A DNA stretch of 64,000 nucleotides from the NCBI RefSeq assembly GCF_017086405.1, contig NZ_CP070973.1:5984739-6048738 (forward strand). Direction: 5' to 3'. Below are positions 1-14,302 of the stretch, in pieces (position 1 is the stretch's first letter; every line of letters starts with the position of its first letter). Origin of the DNA: Mycobacterium gordonae. GTDB taxonomy: Bacteria > Actinomycetota > Actinomycetes > Mycobacteriales > Mycobacteriaceae. The position numbers were made by a program, and so were the translations under genes. The notes below the pieces were generated by a model, which saw only the letters and a program-made list of their open reading frames with translations, was not told where the DNA came from and searched no databases.

Positions 1-1
1 T

Positions 2-523
2 TACGTCCGAGAGGAATTCGAGGCCGCCGAGTTGTCCTATCCGAGCGCGGGCGCGCGAGTCGACTACCTGCAGCACATGACGGAGTACCTGACCGAGCAT
101 CACCCGCGGGTGCCGATCATGATCGCCGGCAGCGGCGACCGGGTGATGCGGCTGGCCGCCCGGCACGCCGACATCATCGGGCTCACCGGCGCCAGAGTGC
201 GTGACGTCGAGGACCCGCTGGCCGAGCGCATCGAGTTCGTCCGCAACGCGGCGGGAGACCGGTTCAGCGCGCTGGAACTGAACCTGGTGATCACCGCGGT
301 GCCCGGTCCGGACGAGACCATGCCCGACCTGTCCCTGACCCGCCGCAACGCGCCGGACCGCTCCGATGAAGAGCTGCTGGCCATGCACTCGGTACTCAGC
401 GGCTCTCCGCGGGAGATGGCGGACAAACTTGCGGGGCACCGGGAGAAGTACGGCGTCACGCACTTCACCGTGCAGGACAACCACATCGACAACTTCGCCA
501 ATGTGATCGCCGAGCTGCGCTGA
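2..523 (+). CDS. LLM-class F420-dependent oxidoreductase, 3' part
   Basis: The frame is open from the first bases, so the start lies before the window; about 173 C-terminal residues are visible. The stretch VPIMIAGSGDRVMRLAARHADIIGL is typical of the C-terminal half of luciferase-like (LLM) TIM-barrel oxidoreductases. The segments HSVLSGSPREMADKL and YGVTHFTVQDNHIDNF resemble the MSMEG_2516-like subfamily, which uses coenzyme F420. Family membership is clear from conserved spacing. Substrate and reaction cannot be inferred. The gene ends 49 bp before the tRNA gene on the same strand. Confidence 0.85.
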   Translation, partial: YVREEFEAAELSYPSAGARVDYLQHMTEYLTEHHPRVPIMIAGSGDRVMRLAARHADIIGLTGARVRDVEDPLAERIEFVRNAAGDRFSALELNLVITAVPGPDETMPDLSLTRRNAPDRSDEELLAMHSVLSGSPREMADKLAGHREKYGVTHFTVQDNHIDNFANVIAELR

Positions 524-572
524 TCGGTGAGCGGTCGGTGGTCGACGGGACGCCCGGTAAGCTCAGCCCGTC

Positions 573-645
573 GCCCCCGTAGCTCAGGGGATAGAGCACG
601 GCTCTCCTAAAGCCGGTGTCGCAGGTTCGAATCCTGCCGGGGGCA
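573..645 (+). tRNA. tRNA-Arg (anticodon CCU)
   Basis: A complete cloverleaf can be drawn: acceptor GCCCCCG (573-579) pairs with CGGGGGC (638-644), with discriminator A645. The anticodon stem CGGCT/AGCCG encloses loop CTCCTAA, giving anticodon CCT, which reads the rare arginine codon AGG. The T arm is GCAGG-TTCGAAT-CCTGC. CCA is not encoded. A cluster of mobile DNA begins just downstream. Confidence 0.97.
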
Positions 646-665
646 CAGGGGTACATGTATGACGT

Positions 666-758
666 CGGTTGATGTTTGACATTTCGCCTCCGGTTGATGC
701 CTGACAGTGTTTCGGCTGATGTTTGACAGTTACTTCGGTTGATCCTTGACACTCCCTA
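666..758 (+). repeat. Four imperfect direct repeats next to the IS481-like remnant
   Basis: The motif CGGTTGATGTTTGACA recurs with small changes at 666, 691, 713 and 736, spaced 25, 22 and 23 bp. The last copy ends just before the ATG of a transposase remnant. The arrangement fits the subterminal repeats of an IS481-type element end or binding sites for its transposase. That role is inferred from position only. Confidence 0.75.
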
Positions 759-759
759 G

Positions 760-936
760 ATGAGGGAGTTGAGCGTGGCCGAGCAGCGGTATCAGGCCGT
801 GATGGCCGTGATTGCCGATGGTTTGTCGATTTGTCAGGTGGCCGTCACGCCATCGACGGCGAGCACGTCGAAGCGCGGTACACGTGCTTTGTCGCCTCGA
901 TTCCGTTACCGGCTGTTGACGACGGTCGAAAACTAG
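760..936 (+). pseudogene. IS481-type integrase/transposase, N-terminal remnant
   Basis: The frame starts MRELSVAEQRYQAVMAVIAD and continues GLSICQVA, which matches the N-terminal helix-turn-helix start of IS481-family integrase-core transposases. After about 28 residues the similarity stops and the frame runs into unrelated sequence, then into the left end of the IS21 element at 914. No DDE catalytic core is present, so the gene is inactive. It probably reflects an earlier insertion near the tRNA that was deleted and later hit by IS21. Confidence 0.7.
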
Positions 937-976
937 GCCACAGACGACGGTGAAAAGTAGGCCACGTGGTCGGTGG

Positions 977-1765
977 TTATTGTGCCGTGTTGTCGGCTCT
1001 GGCGGAGGGCAGGGTGTCGATTCCGGTGTCTTTGAGCCGGTAGCTGGAGCCTTTGAGGGTCAGGACGTCGGCGTGGTGGACGATGCGGTCGATCATCGCC
1101 GCGGCGACGACTTGATCTCCGAACACGTCGCCCCAGCGGGCGAAGGGCAGGTTCGAGGTCAGAATCAGCGAGGCGTGTTCGTAGCGGCTGGAGACCAGTT
1201 GGAAGAACAAGTTCGCGGCGTCCTGTTCGAAGGGGATGTATCCGACCTCGTCGACGACGAGAAGGCCGATGCGGCGCAACTTGGCCAACTCGACGGGCAG
1301 TCGCCCCGCGGTGTGGGCGGCCTTGAGGCGAGCGACCCAGTCCACCGCGGTGGCGAACGCGATGCGATGCCCGGTCTGGGCGGCTTTGATGGCCAATCCG
1401 ATGGCGAGGTGAGTCTTGCCGGTTCCCGGTGGGCCGAGCAGCACCACGTTGCGGGACCTGGCCAGGAACGCACCCGTGCCTAGGTGGGCGACCATGTCCC
1501 GGTTCAAGGCCGGTTGGTGATCGAAGTTGAAGTCTTCCAACGACTTGCGCGTCGGAAACCCCGCCGAGCGGATGCGGGTCGCCGCACCGGAGGCTTCCCG
1601 GGCCGCGACCTCCCGGGAAAGCACCGCCGCCAGATACTCCTCATGAGTCCAGTTGGCGTCACGGGCTTGCTCGGCGAGCCGGGCGGCGGCGTCGCGGATG
1701 CGCGGCGCCTTAAGGGCCTGGGCGTAATGCAGGACGGATTTGATCGGATCCTCGGCCATGATCAC
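977..1765 (-). CDS. istB: IS21 transposition helper ATPase IstB
   Basis: This 262-residue AAA+ ATPase assists the IstA transposase by ATP-dependent target DNA engagement. Walker A is GPPGTGKT at about residues 111-118 and Walker B is LLVVDE at 168-173, followed by GYIPF and the sensor-like LILTSN typical of IstB/DnaC relatives. The GTG start overlaps the istA stop by 4 bp (GTGA), suggesting coupled translation; an ATG two codons later (1759) is an alternative. Length is normal for the family. Confidence 0.95.
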   Translation of the reverse strand: MIMAEDPIKSVLHYAQALKAPRIRDAAARLAEQARDANWTHEEYLAAVLSREVAAREASGAATRIRSAGFPTRKSLEDFNFDHQPALNRDMVAHLGTGAFLARSRNVVLLGPPGTGKTHLAIGLAIKAAQTGHRIAFATAVDWVARLKAAHTAGRLPVELAKLRRIGLLVVDEVGYIPFEQDAANLFFQLVSSRYEHASLILTSNLPFARWGDVFGDQVVAAAMIDRIVHHADVLTLKGSSYRLKDTGIDTLPSARADNTAQ

Positions 1766-3036
1766 GCCACCTCCCCGTCGGAAGTGACTGTTGCCGTGGT
1801 GAAGTCGACACCGAACGCGCGGTCGTAGTCGGCCAGATCACGGACCAGGTAATCACCGACCACCGGTGGTGGGCCGGTTTGGAACTGTCGACGCAATGCT
1901 GCGGCAGTCGCGACGTGGGTGGGATCGGTCAGCGTTTGTCGTACCGCCCAGCAGCGGTCATGAGCCGCCAGCTGGCGCCCCGCTCGGGTCACCACCACCT
2001 GATTCAAGGTGGTCCTCACCTCGACGAGCTGTCCGATCGCATGCGGGTCCACGGAGTAGTCGTTGCCGGCCACCCGCACGTAGTAGTCGCGCCCCAGCCG
2101 CACCGAGGTCACCGCCTCGGTGACCGGCGCCACGGGCGGCAACGCCAGCATCTGGGCTCGATCGCCGTCGAGGAAGTCGACCGGACGACCATCGAGGACC
2201 CGCACCCGACGGGCGTTGGCGGTCGGAAGCCATTGGCCCAGTTGAGTGTTGAAGTCCGCTGGCGAAGTGAAGCTGCGCCCCGGCAGGAACGAGGTCTCCA
2301 AATAGCGGTTGGCTCGCTCCACGATCCCCTTGGATTCGGGGTCATAGGGTTTGAGTTGCACCAGCCGCGACCCGAGCGTGCCCATCAACGCGGTGACCGG
2401 ATCGGTCAACCGACCGCGGCGTCCGATCCCGGCCTCGTTGTCCCACCACAACTCATGGGGTGCCGCGGTGAAGCTGCCCGAGAGTAGCTGCCACATCCCG
2501 GCCACCAGGTCCATCGTCTGACGCGAGGGCAGCATCATTGCGGCGATGAACCGGGAGAACGCCGCGACCATCACCAGCACCGGCAGCATCGCCTCCTGGC
2601 CGAACCCGACCGCGATCCTGGGTGCCGGGAACCACAGGTCGCACTGAACCGCTCGCCCCGGAGGATGGTCGAGGCGGTCAACCGGATCGGCGAGCAGGTG
2701 CTCCGGGCGGATCGCTCGGACCCGCTCGCGGAACCAGGAGATCGAACCCGTCCACCCGACCCGCTCGGCGAGCACCGTCGCCGGCATCTGCGGATAGGCC
2801 GACAGCAACGCCCGGATCCGCGGCTCCACCTCGCTGATCGCCGACGGCGCCGAAGCTCGCTCGTACTTCGGTGGACCATCGCCGGCCAGCGCCCCGGCCA
2901 CCGTGTCACGCGCGATGCCGAGCTGGCGTGCAATGGCCCGCTGCGACAAACCCTCGCTGCGATGAAGATGCCGGATCAACGCCCAGTCTTCCAAGGAGAT
3001 CACCCATCCAATCTGATTGGGTGGCCTACTTTTCAA
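1762..3036 (-). CDS. istA: IS21 transposase IstA
   Basis: This 424-residue DDE transposase catalyses cut and strand transfer of the element. The N-terminal helix-turn-helix (LIRHLHRSEGLSQRAIARQL) binds the terminal repeats. The integrase core shows the first Asp in VQCDLWFP, the second in LWWDNEAG and the catalytic Glu in ESKGIVERANRY. The C-terminal Mu-transposase-like region contains GNDYSVDP. It is read first in the istAB operon, close to the right inverted repeat, and shows no disruption. Confidence 0.95.
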   Translation of the reverse strand: MKSRPPNQIGWVISLEDWALIRHLHRSEGLSQRAIARQLGIARDTVAGALAGDGPPKYERASAPSAISEVEPRIRALLSAYPQMPATVLAERVGWTGSISWFRERVRAIRPEHLLADPVDRLDHPPGRAVQCDLWFPAPRIAVGFGQEAMLPVLVMVAAFSRFIAAMMLPSRQTMDLVAGMWQLLSGSFTAAPHELWWDNEAGIGRRGRLTDPVTALMGTLGSRLVQLKPYDPESKGIVERANRYLETSFLPGRSFTSPADFNTQLGQWLPTANARRVRVLDGRPVDFLDGDRAQMLALPPVAPVTEAVTSVRLGRDYYVRVAGNDYSVDPHAIGQLVEVRTTLNQVVVTRAGRQLAAHDRCWAVRQTLTDPTHVATAAALRRQFQTGPPPVVGDYLVRDLADYDRAFGVDFTTATVTSDGEVA

Positions 3037-3095
3037 CCGTTGCGAGTGGCCGGACTTTCAACCGTCGCCAACAACCGGCGAAACGTCGAAGTTAA

Positions 3096-3716
3096 GAACA
3101 GGATTCGCGCGCGACCTCTGCAGGTAGATCGAACAGGTCATCTCCATCTGGGAACCCACGCGCGACCGACCCGAGCCGGTTCAGGGCGAAACCGCGTTCA
3201 CGGAGATCCGCAACTGGGTCAGCTTGCCTACGAGCTCCGAGATAGATTGAATCACCTTGGCACGGCCAGGGGCGATGCTTGCAGGGCGCTGGATGAGGTG
3301 CGGCCAACATTGACCGGCACGAACTCAGGCGATGCTTTTCGCGGCACCATAGCCATTTCAACTCGGTAATAGGCATTGTGCACTGGTCCGCACAGCGATA
3401 TGTAGAAATCCGAAACTGTCACTGGCTACTCAATGAATAGCATTTTACGAGACCGTTACACGATCGGAACGATCGCTCCAAAGATGCTGGTAATTAAGTG
3501 ATCTCGCCCCGGCGAGCGCACCCGCATACTACTCGAAGGCGACCCGAATCAGGCACCGCCGACTAGAGAGCCACTTATATTCCAGTTAGCCTGCATAATG
3601 CACATCGGTCCCGGGTCGACATGTGCACTTTGCACGGTGACATCGTTTGTTTTCGCACCTACAGTAGCTGCGCCCTTTGCTAATTCCGAATCCGAAAACA
3701 TATGGGAGTGCAAACC
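3096..3716. other. Gene-poor, lower-GC stretch before the PE_PGRS gene
   Basis: About 620 bp lie between the IS21 flank and the PE_PGRS start. Base composition is visibly less GC-rich than in neighbouring genes, especially 3360-3600. The longest open frames (for example 3092-3376 on minus) lack family motifs and a good ribosome binding site. The 5' leader and promoter of the PE_PGRS gene must lie here, but I cannot assign a convincing -10/-35 pair. It may be remnant DNA left by earlier insertions. Confidence 0.5.
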
Positions 3717-9719
<6,003 letters not shown>

Positions 9720-9764
9720 GCCCGGCGGTGGATCACCGAGGCGTGGCTGTGCCGGAACCCCCGC

Positions 9765-10571
9765 TCAGGCGTTGACGGCGGCTGCCTTGTCGTCCTCCGG
9801 TTCGTTGCGGCGGCTGCTGTGCACCAGGCAGCCGGCCGCGACGGCCAGGCACCCCACTGCGGGAATGATCAGGGCGTATCCGCCGAGTGGCCCGCCGACC
9901 AGCAGGCCGATCACGCCGCCCACCAGAAACAGCACGAAAGTCACCGCCAGTACGGTGGCCTTCCACTTCTCCAAGCCGTGCTCGCGGCTGCGGCCGATCA
10001 TCAAGCCGAGATCGGTGATGGTGCCGGTGAAGTGCGTGGTGCGCACGGCCATCCCGCGGAAACTCGACGTCAACCCGTTCTGCATGCCGAGGGCCGTCGC
10101 GGCGCACACGGCCTGGATGATGGGCTGCTCCATGCCGAGGGTGCCCAGCAGCGACCGAACCGGGGTGTCTTCCAGACCCGCCGCGGCCAGGGCCAATAAC
10201 GTCGCCTCGAAGATGAGTAGGGTGGCATGACGAGGACCTGCCTGGGCCCGGGTCGGGGCGAGAACCGCGCCCGCGATCGCCGCCCCGAACAGGAACCCGA
10301 AGATGATGGCGGCCAACAGGTGGCCTTCGTAGAGCCACGGGTTGGCCGTGTTCATGCCCAGCTGGGTGGTGGCCGCAGTGACGTTCGCGACGGGGAACGC
10401 CAGCAGGAGAATGGCCACCGCGTTGACGAAACCCGCCGTCAAGGCGAGTACGGCGCTGTAACCGAGGACGACCCAGCGGGGAAGCGGCCCGCCTTCCTGG
10501 GCAGGTTGCATCCACCACTGCATACCGGTCCAATACCCACTTCGTATGCAGCCTAATCCTTTTCGGCTCAC
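9765..10571 (-). CDS. DUF1275 (YoaK-type) membrane protein
   Basis: This 268-residue protein has about six hydrophobic segments. It shows family landmarks such as GFVNAVAILL near the first membrane helix and QNGLTSSFRGMAVRTTHFTGTITDLG in the middle, which match the DUF1275/YoaK family. The function of this family is unknown. The GTG start at 10571 has GAAGG 4 bp upstream; ATG 10520 or 10508 are possible shorter starts. It is convergent with the PE_PGRS gene (45 bp gap). Confidence 0.88.
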   Translation of the reverse strand: MSRKGLGCIRSGYWTGMQWWMQPAQEGGPLPRWVVLGYSAVLALTAGFVNAVAILLLAFPVANVTAATTQLGMNTANPWLYEGHLLAAIIFGFLFGAAIAGAVLAPTRAQAGPRHATLLIFEATLLALAAAGLEDTPVRSLLGTLGMEQPIIQAVCAATALGMQNGLTSSFRGMAVRTTHFTGTITDLGLMIGRSREHGLEKWKATVLAVTFVLFLVGGVIGLLVGGPLGGYALIIPAVGCLAVAAGCLVHSSRRNEPEDDKAAAVNA

Positions 10572-10643
10572 AAACCTTCGTTGAACGGCTGGCGGCGCAA
10601 TATCAGAATTCGGCCTGAAGTGATTGACTCGGGAATGTCGGGG

Positions 10644-11804
10644 TCAGGCGGCTTGAGCTTCCCGCCCCGGCCTGGTGAAGATCACCTCGCGGAGCGCCGA
10701 AGGCTGAATGGCTGCTGACGCCTTCCGCCCGAAGTCGTTGGGCAGCGACAACCGGAAGACCTTCTTCCATGCCGATGCCACCTGCCGTGGCAGCGAACCG
10801 GTGGTGTAGGTCAGGCCGTACCGCTCGAACAACTCCTGCACCTTCGGTGCGATTTCCTGGTACCGGTTGCTGGGCAGATCCGGATACAAGTGGTGCTCGA
10901 TCTGGAAGGACAGATTGCCACTCATGAAGTGCAGGAACGCATTTCCGGATATGTTGGCTGAGCCGAGCATCTGCCGTAGGTACCACTGACCGCGGGTCTC
11001 ACCCTCGATGGAGCTTTTCTCGTAGGTCTGCACGCCTTCGGGGAAGTGACCGCACATGATCACCGAGTGGGTCCACAGGTTGCGGACCAGATTTGCGGTG
11101 AGGTTGGCGGTGACCGTGGTGACGGCCGAGGGGCCCGACAGCAGCGGGTGCAGCACGTAGTCGCGCATCACATGTTTGCGCACCTTGGCCAGCACCTTCT
11201 TGCCCTGCCGCCGGAATTCCTCTTTATCGCTGCGGCCCTGCAGGTATTTGCCAATTTCCAGATCGTAGGCGGCGATGCCGTATTGAAACAGGCAGGCGTT
11301 GATGAAATTCCACAATGGCTGCGCCAGATAGAACGGCTTCCACCGTTGGTCTTCGTCCACCCGCATGATGCCGTAGCCCAGATCATGGTCTTTGCCAAGG
11401 ACATTGGTGTAAGTGTGGTGGACCTCGTTGTGCGAGTGCTTCCACATCTCTGACGGGGAGGCGTTGTCCCACTCCCAGGTGGTGGAGTGAATCTTGGGGT
11501 CACGCATCCAGTCCCACTGGCCATGCATCACGTTGTGGCCGATCTCCATGTTCTCGACGATCTTGGAGATCGACAGTCCCACAGTGCCGATCAGCCAGGC
11601 GGGCGGGAACAGCGAGAACAGCAACACGGCGCGGCTGGCCAGCTCCAGGCGGCGCTGGCCGTCGATGACACTGCGAATATAGGCGGCGTCGCGCTCGCCC
11701 CGACCGGCCAGCACGTTCTCGCGGATGGCGTCGAGCTCGCGGCCCAGGTTCTCGATGTCCTCGTCGGACAGGTGGGCAATCGGGTTCGTTTGCATAGCAG
11801 TCAT
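10644..11804 (-). CDS. desA3: Membrane acyl-CoA desaturase (DesA3-like)
   Basis: This 386-residue membrane-bound diiron desaturase has the three histidine boxes: HNVMHGQW, HSHNEVHH and QIEHHLYP. It matches mycobacterial DesA3, a stearoyl-CoA delta-9 desaturase that makes oleoyl-CoA. The ATG at 11804 follows a strong GAGGAG. The reductase gene ends 10 bp upstream on the same strand, so both are probably co-transcribed and work as a pair, the reductase supplying electrons. A frame extension upstream to 11948 exists but lies inside the reductase gene and has no family similarity. Confidence 0.95.
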   Translation of the reverse strand: MTAMQTNPIAHLSDEDIENLGRELDAIRENVLAGRGERDAAYIRSVIDGQRRLELASRAVLLFSLFPPAWLIGTVGLSISKIVENMEIGHNVMHGQWDWMRDPKIHSTTWEWDNASPSEMWKHSHNEVHHTYTNVLGKDHDLGYGIMRVDEDQRWKPFYLAQPLWNFINACLFQYGIAAYDLEIGKYLQGRSDKEEFRRQGKKVLAKVRKHVMRDYVLHPLLSGPSAVTTVTANLTANLVRNLWTHSVIMCGHFPEGVQTYEKSSIEGETRGQWYLRQMLGSANISGNAFLHFMSGNLSFQIEHHLYPDLPSNRYQEIAPKVQELFERYGLTYTTGSLPRQVASAWKKVFRLSLPNDFGRKASAAIQPSALREVIFTRPGREAQAA

Positions 11805-11814
11805 TTCGGCTCCT

Positions 11815-12915
11815 CTAGAGGTCGAGCTCGCAGGCACCCGCGGCAGCGGACACGCAGGTCTGAATTTGTACGTTGTCGCCCGGGTTGGCGGTGGTGACGT
11901 CGCCGTTGCGCAGGTCGCGGACGGCGCCTTGACGCATCGGGACCACACACCCGAAGCAGACGCCCATCCGGCAGCCCGACGGCATCAGCACCCCAGCGGA
12001 CTCGCCGGCGTCCAGCAGGCTCTGGGACCCGTTAGCCGCCACCACGGTGCCGCTCTTGGCGAATGTGACGGTGCCGCCTTCGCCGGCGGTGATGACGACT
12101 GGGCGGAAACGTTCGATATGCAGCCGGTCGGCGATACCGTCTGCCGCCCAGCGCTGTTCGAGGGCGTCGAGCAATCCGGCCGGCCCGCATGCCCACGTCT
12201 CGCGGTCGGCGAAATCCGGGACCAACTCGCCCAGGCGTGTCACGTCGAGCATTCCGTCGGTGTCAGTGTGCTTTTCCAGCAACCGGATTCGGCCCTCACG
12301 GGCCAGCATGCGCAGTTCCCAGCCGAAGATGACGTCGTCAGCGGTGGGCGCCGAGTGCACGACCACGATGTCCGGGGCGGAGCCGCCGAGGCTCGCCATG
12401 TTGCGCAGCATCCCCATCACCGGGGTGATGCCGCTGCCTGCTGTGAGAAACAGCACCTTTGCCGGCGCCCGCTCGCCGAGGGTGAAATCACCGGCAGCCT
12501 GATCCAGCTGAATCACGGAGCCGACGGTGGCCCGCCGCACCAGGTGGTTGCTGACGATGCCGTCGGGGATCGCCTTGACGGTGACTGCGATGCATCCGTC
12601 GCGCCGGTGGGTCTTGGAGGTCAGGGAGTAGGCGCGCCACTGACGAACGCCGTCCACGTCCACGCCGATGCGTACGTACTGGCCGGGCACATGAGGGCGC
12701 CAGCCCCGCCCGGGCTTGATCACCACCGTGGCGGCATCCCGAGTCTCGGGGTGGATGGCGACGATGCGCCCGCGTAGGTCAGCCGCGGAGCGCAGCGGAT
12801 CGATGATGTCGAGGTAGTCGCTGGGAACAAGGGGCGTCGTAACCCGCTCGGCAAACTTGAGCACTCGCTCGCGCAGTGCGCCGACGACGTTGGGTCGGGT
12901 GGCCACGGTTGTCAT
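11815..12915 (-). CDS. Ferredoxin reductase partner of DesA3 (Rv3230c-like)
   Basis: This 366-residue electron-transfer protein has an FAD-binding part (QWRAYSLTSKT), an NAD(P)-binding part (VLFLTAGSGITPVMGML) and a C-terminal plant-type [2Fe-2S] domain with cysteines in PSGCRMGVCFGCVVPM and a fourth in QIQTCVS. In M. tuberculosis the homologous Rv3230c feeds electrons to DesA3. The start ATG at 12915 (MTTVATRPN) was chosen because the upstream extension to 13047 overlaps the divergent regulator and shows no similarity. It is the first gene of the two-gene desaturase operon. Confidence 0.93.
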   Translation of the reverse strand: MTTVATRPNVVGALRERVLKFAERVTTPLVPSDYLDIIDPLRSAADLRGRIVAIHPETRDAATVVIKPGRGWRPHVPGQYVRIGVDVDGVRQWRAYSLTSKTHRRDGCIAVTVKAIPDGIVSNHLVRRATVGSVIQLDQAAGDFTLGERAPAKVLFLTAGSGITPVMGMLRNMASLGGSAPDIVVVHSAPTADDVIFGWELRMLAREGRIRLLEKHTDTDGMLDVTRLGELVPDFADRETWACGPAGLLDALEQRWAADGIADRLHIERFRPVVITAGEGGTVTFAKSGTVVAANGSQSLLDAGESAGVLMPSGCRMGVCFGCVVPMRQGAVRDLRNGDVTTANPGDNVQIQTCVSAAAGACELDL

Positions 12916-12974
12916 GACTCCATCGTCGTTGTCTCTGGATGTAAAGTCTTGACACGAGTGCGTGAAAAACAAAG

Positions 12975-12984
12975 ACAAATTTGT
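12975..12984. promoter_or_regulatory. Palindrome in the desaturase/regulator divergent promoter
   Basis: ACAAATTTGT is a perfect 10-bp palindrome within the 84-bp AT-rich gap between the reductase gene (minus) and the PucR-type gene (plus). It could be an operator for the adjacent regulator. Use as an operator is inferred from position only. Confidence 0.4.
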
Positions 12985-12999
12985 TCGAAAGGAATAGTT

Positions 13000-14202
13000 T
13001 TGCCCGACTCGCCCCTCCGCCTCAGCGGGCTGCAGCTGGACGAACACGTGGTCAAGGCCCTGGAGGCCATCCTGCCGGCGATGGCGGAGCGAACCGTGAC
13101 CGCGATCACCGTGGCGGTGCCGAGTTACGCCGACGCCTTCAGCGGGCGGATGGGTCAGATCATCGAGAACGCCGTGCAGACGTCGCTGGGGGTTTTCCTC
13201 CGGCTGGCCACCCGCCCCGAGCAGACCGATCCCGGCACCTCGCTGTTCCCCGCCATCGACGGCGCCTACGAACTAGGGCGCGGCGAAGCGCGTCAGGGCC
13301 GGACGATCGACGCCTTGCTCGCGGCCTACCGGGTAGGCGCGCAAGTCGCCTGGCAGGAGCTGTCGGCGACCGCGGTCGCGGCGGGCCTTCCCGCGTCCAC
13401 CATCGCGAGGTTCGCCGAGTTGGTGTTCGCCTATATCGACGAGTTGTCCGCATCCAGCGTGTCCGGCCATGCCGACGAACTGGCCACCACCGGACGGGCC
13501 CGGCAACGCTACCTCGATCGGCTGAGCCAGGATCTGCTGACCGGGCAGCCCGCCGACACCCTGGTGGCAGCCGCCGAGCAGGCCAGCTGGCAGCCACCCG
13601 ACACGCTCACCGCGGTGCTGCTGCCGTTGGCCCAAACACGGGGGCTGGCAGCACAGTTCGGTCAATCCACCCTGCAGTTGGCCGAAGACCTGCCCGGCGT
13701 CGACCCTGCGGAGGCGCTCGCCGTCCTGATGGTGCCTGACATGGCCGGCGCGGCACGCCGCCAGTTGTTGTCGGCATTGAGCACGAGGAAGGCGCTGGTG
13801 GGGCCGGCTCGCCCGTGGCTGGAGGTCCGGTCGTCCTACCACCGCGCCCTGCGCGCCCGGAACCTGTCGAACGAGGCTGGATCCAGTGCCATCGACACCG
13901 ACGACCATCTGGTCGAACTGGTGCTCGGGGCCGATCTCGAAGCTGCCGCCGACTTGCGCGCCAGGGTGCTGGGGCCGCTGTCCGCCCTGCCGCCCAACAC
14001 CGCCGACCGGCTCACCGAAACGCTGCGTTCGTGGGTGCTGCACCAGGGCAGGCGCGACGCGGTGGCAGCCGACCTCTTCGTTCACGCCCAGACCGTCCGC
14101 TACCGGATGAATCAATTGCGCGATCTGTACGGCGACCGACTCAGCGAACCTCGGACGGTATTGGAACTGACCGTCGCGCTGGGCCTGGACCCCACCGCTT
14201 GA
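13000..14202 (+). CDS. PucR-type helix-turn-helix transcriptional regulator
   Basis: This protein of about 400 residues ends with the PucR C-terminal HTH (HTH_30): LRSWVLHQGRRDAVAADLFVHAQTVRYRMNQL followed by DPTA. The N-terminal region (residues ~30-150) is an RsbRD-N/GGDEF-like sensor typical of these regulators. The TTG start at 13000 is preceded by AAAGGAA; an ATG at 12949 is possible but lacks a ribosome site. It is divergent from the desaturase operon, so it is a candidate regulator of desA3. The effector is unknown. Confidence 0.85.
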   Translation: MPDSPLRLSGLQLDEHVVKALEAILPAMAERTVTAITVAVPSYADAFSGRMGQIIENAVQTSLGVFLRLATRPEQTDPGTSLFPAIDGAYELGRGEARQGRTIDALLAAYRVGAQVAWQELSATAVAAGLPASTIARFAELVFAYIDELSASSVSGHADELATTGRARQRYLDRLSQDLLTGQPADTLVAAAEQASWQPPDTLTAVLLPLAQTRGLAAQFGQSTLQLAEDLPGVDPAEALAVLMVPDMAGAARRQLLSALSTRKALVGPARPWLEVRSSYHRALRARNLSNEAGSSAIDTDDHLVELVLGADLEAAADLRARVLGPLSALPPNTADRLTETLRSWVLHQGRRDAVAADLFVHAQTVRYRMNQLRDLYGDRLSEPRTVLELTVALGLDPTA

Positions 14203-14269
14203 GCTCGCCGATTCGGGGTTGCCGGGCTTCCGAACAGGGGTTATGCTGATCCGCAATACGGATATTCGG

Positions 14270-14286
14270 GATTCGTATTACGAATC
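14270..14286. promoter_or_regulatory. 17-bp perfect palindrome, likely operator
   Basis: GATTCGTATTACGAATC is a perfect palindrome (central T) 16 bp before the ATG of the small exported-peptide gene. A related AT-rich element, ATACGGATATTCG, precedes it. Size and symmetry fit a TetR- or MarR-type operator. The cognate regulator is not evident in this window. Confidence 0.6.
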
Positions 14287-14302
14287 AATGGAGAGAGGCA
14301 CC

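Larger units (their letters stand above)
914..3073 (-). mobile_element. IS21-family insertion sequence, apparently intact
   Basis: The two ends are inverted copies starting TGTTGRCGACGGT (left at 914, right end at 3073). Each end carries two internal copies of a repeat with the core GAAAAGTAGGCCAC or close variants, as in IS21 multiple terminal repeats. The 6-bp sequence ACCGGC lies on both flanks (908-913 and 3074-3079) and is the likely target duplication. The 2160-bp element holds istA and istB on the minus strand with no frame damage, so it may be recent and active. Confidence 0.95.

Noticed and set aside
3092..3376. 94-codon minus-strand frame next to the IS21 element as a gene
   Set aside because: No motif, no ribosome site and a composition unlike the neighbouring genes; possibly remnant coding DNA but unsupported.
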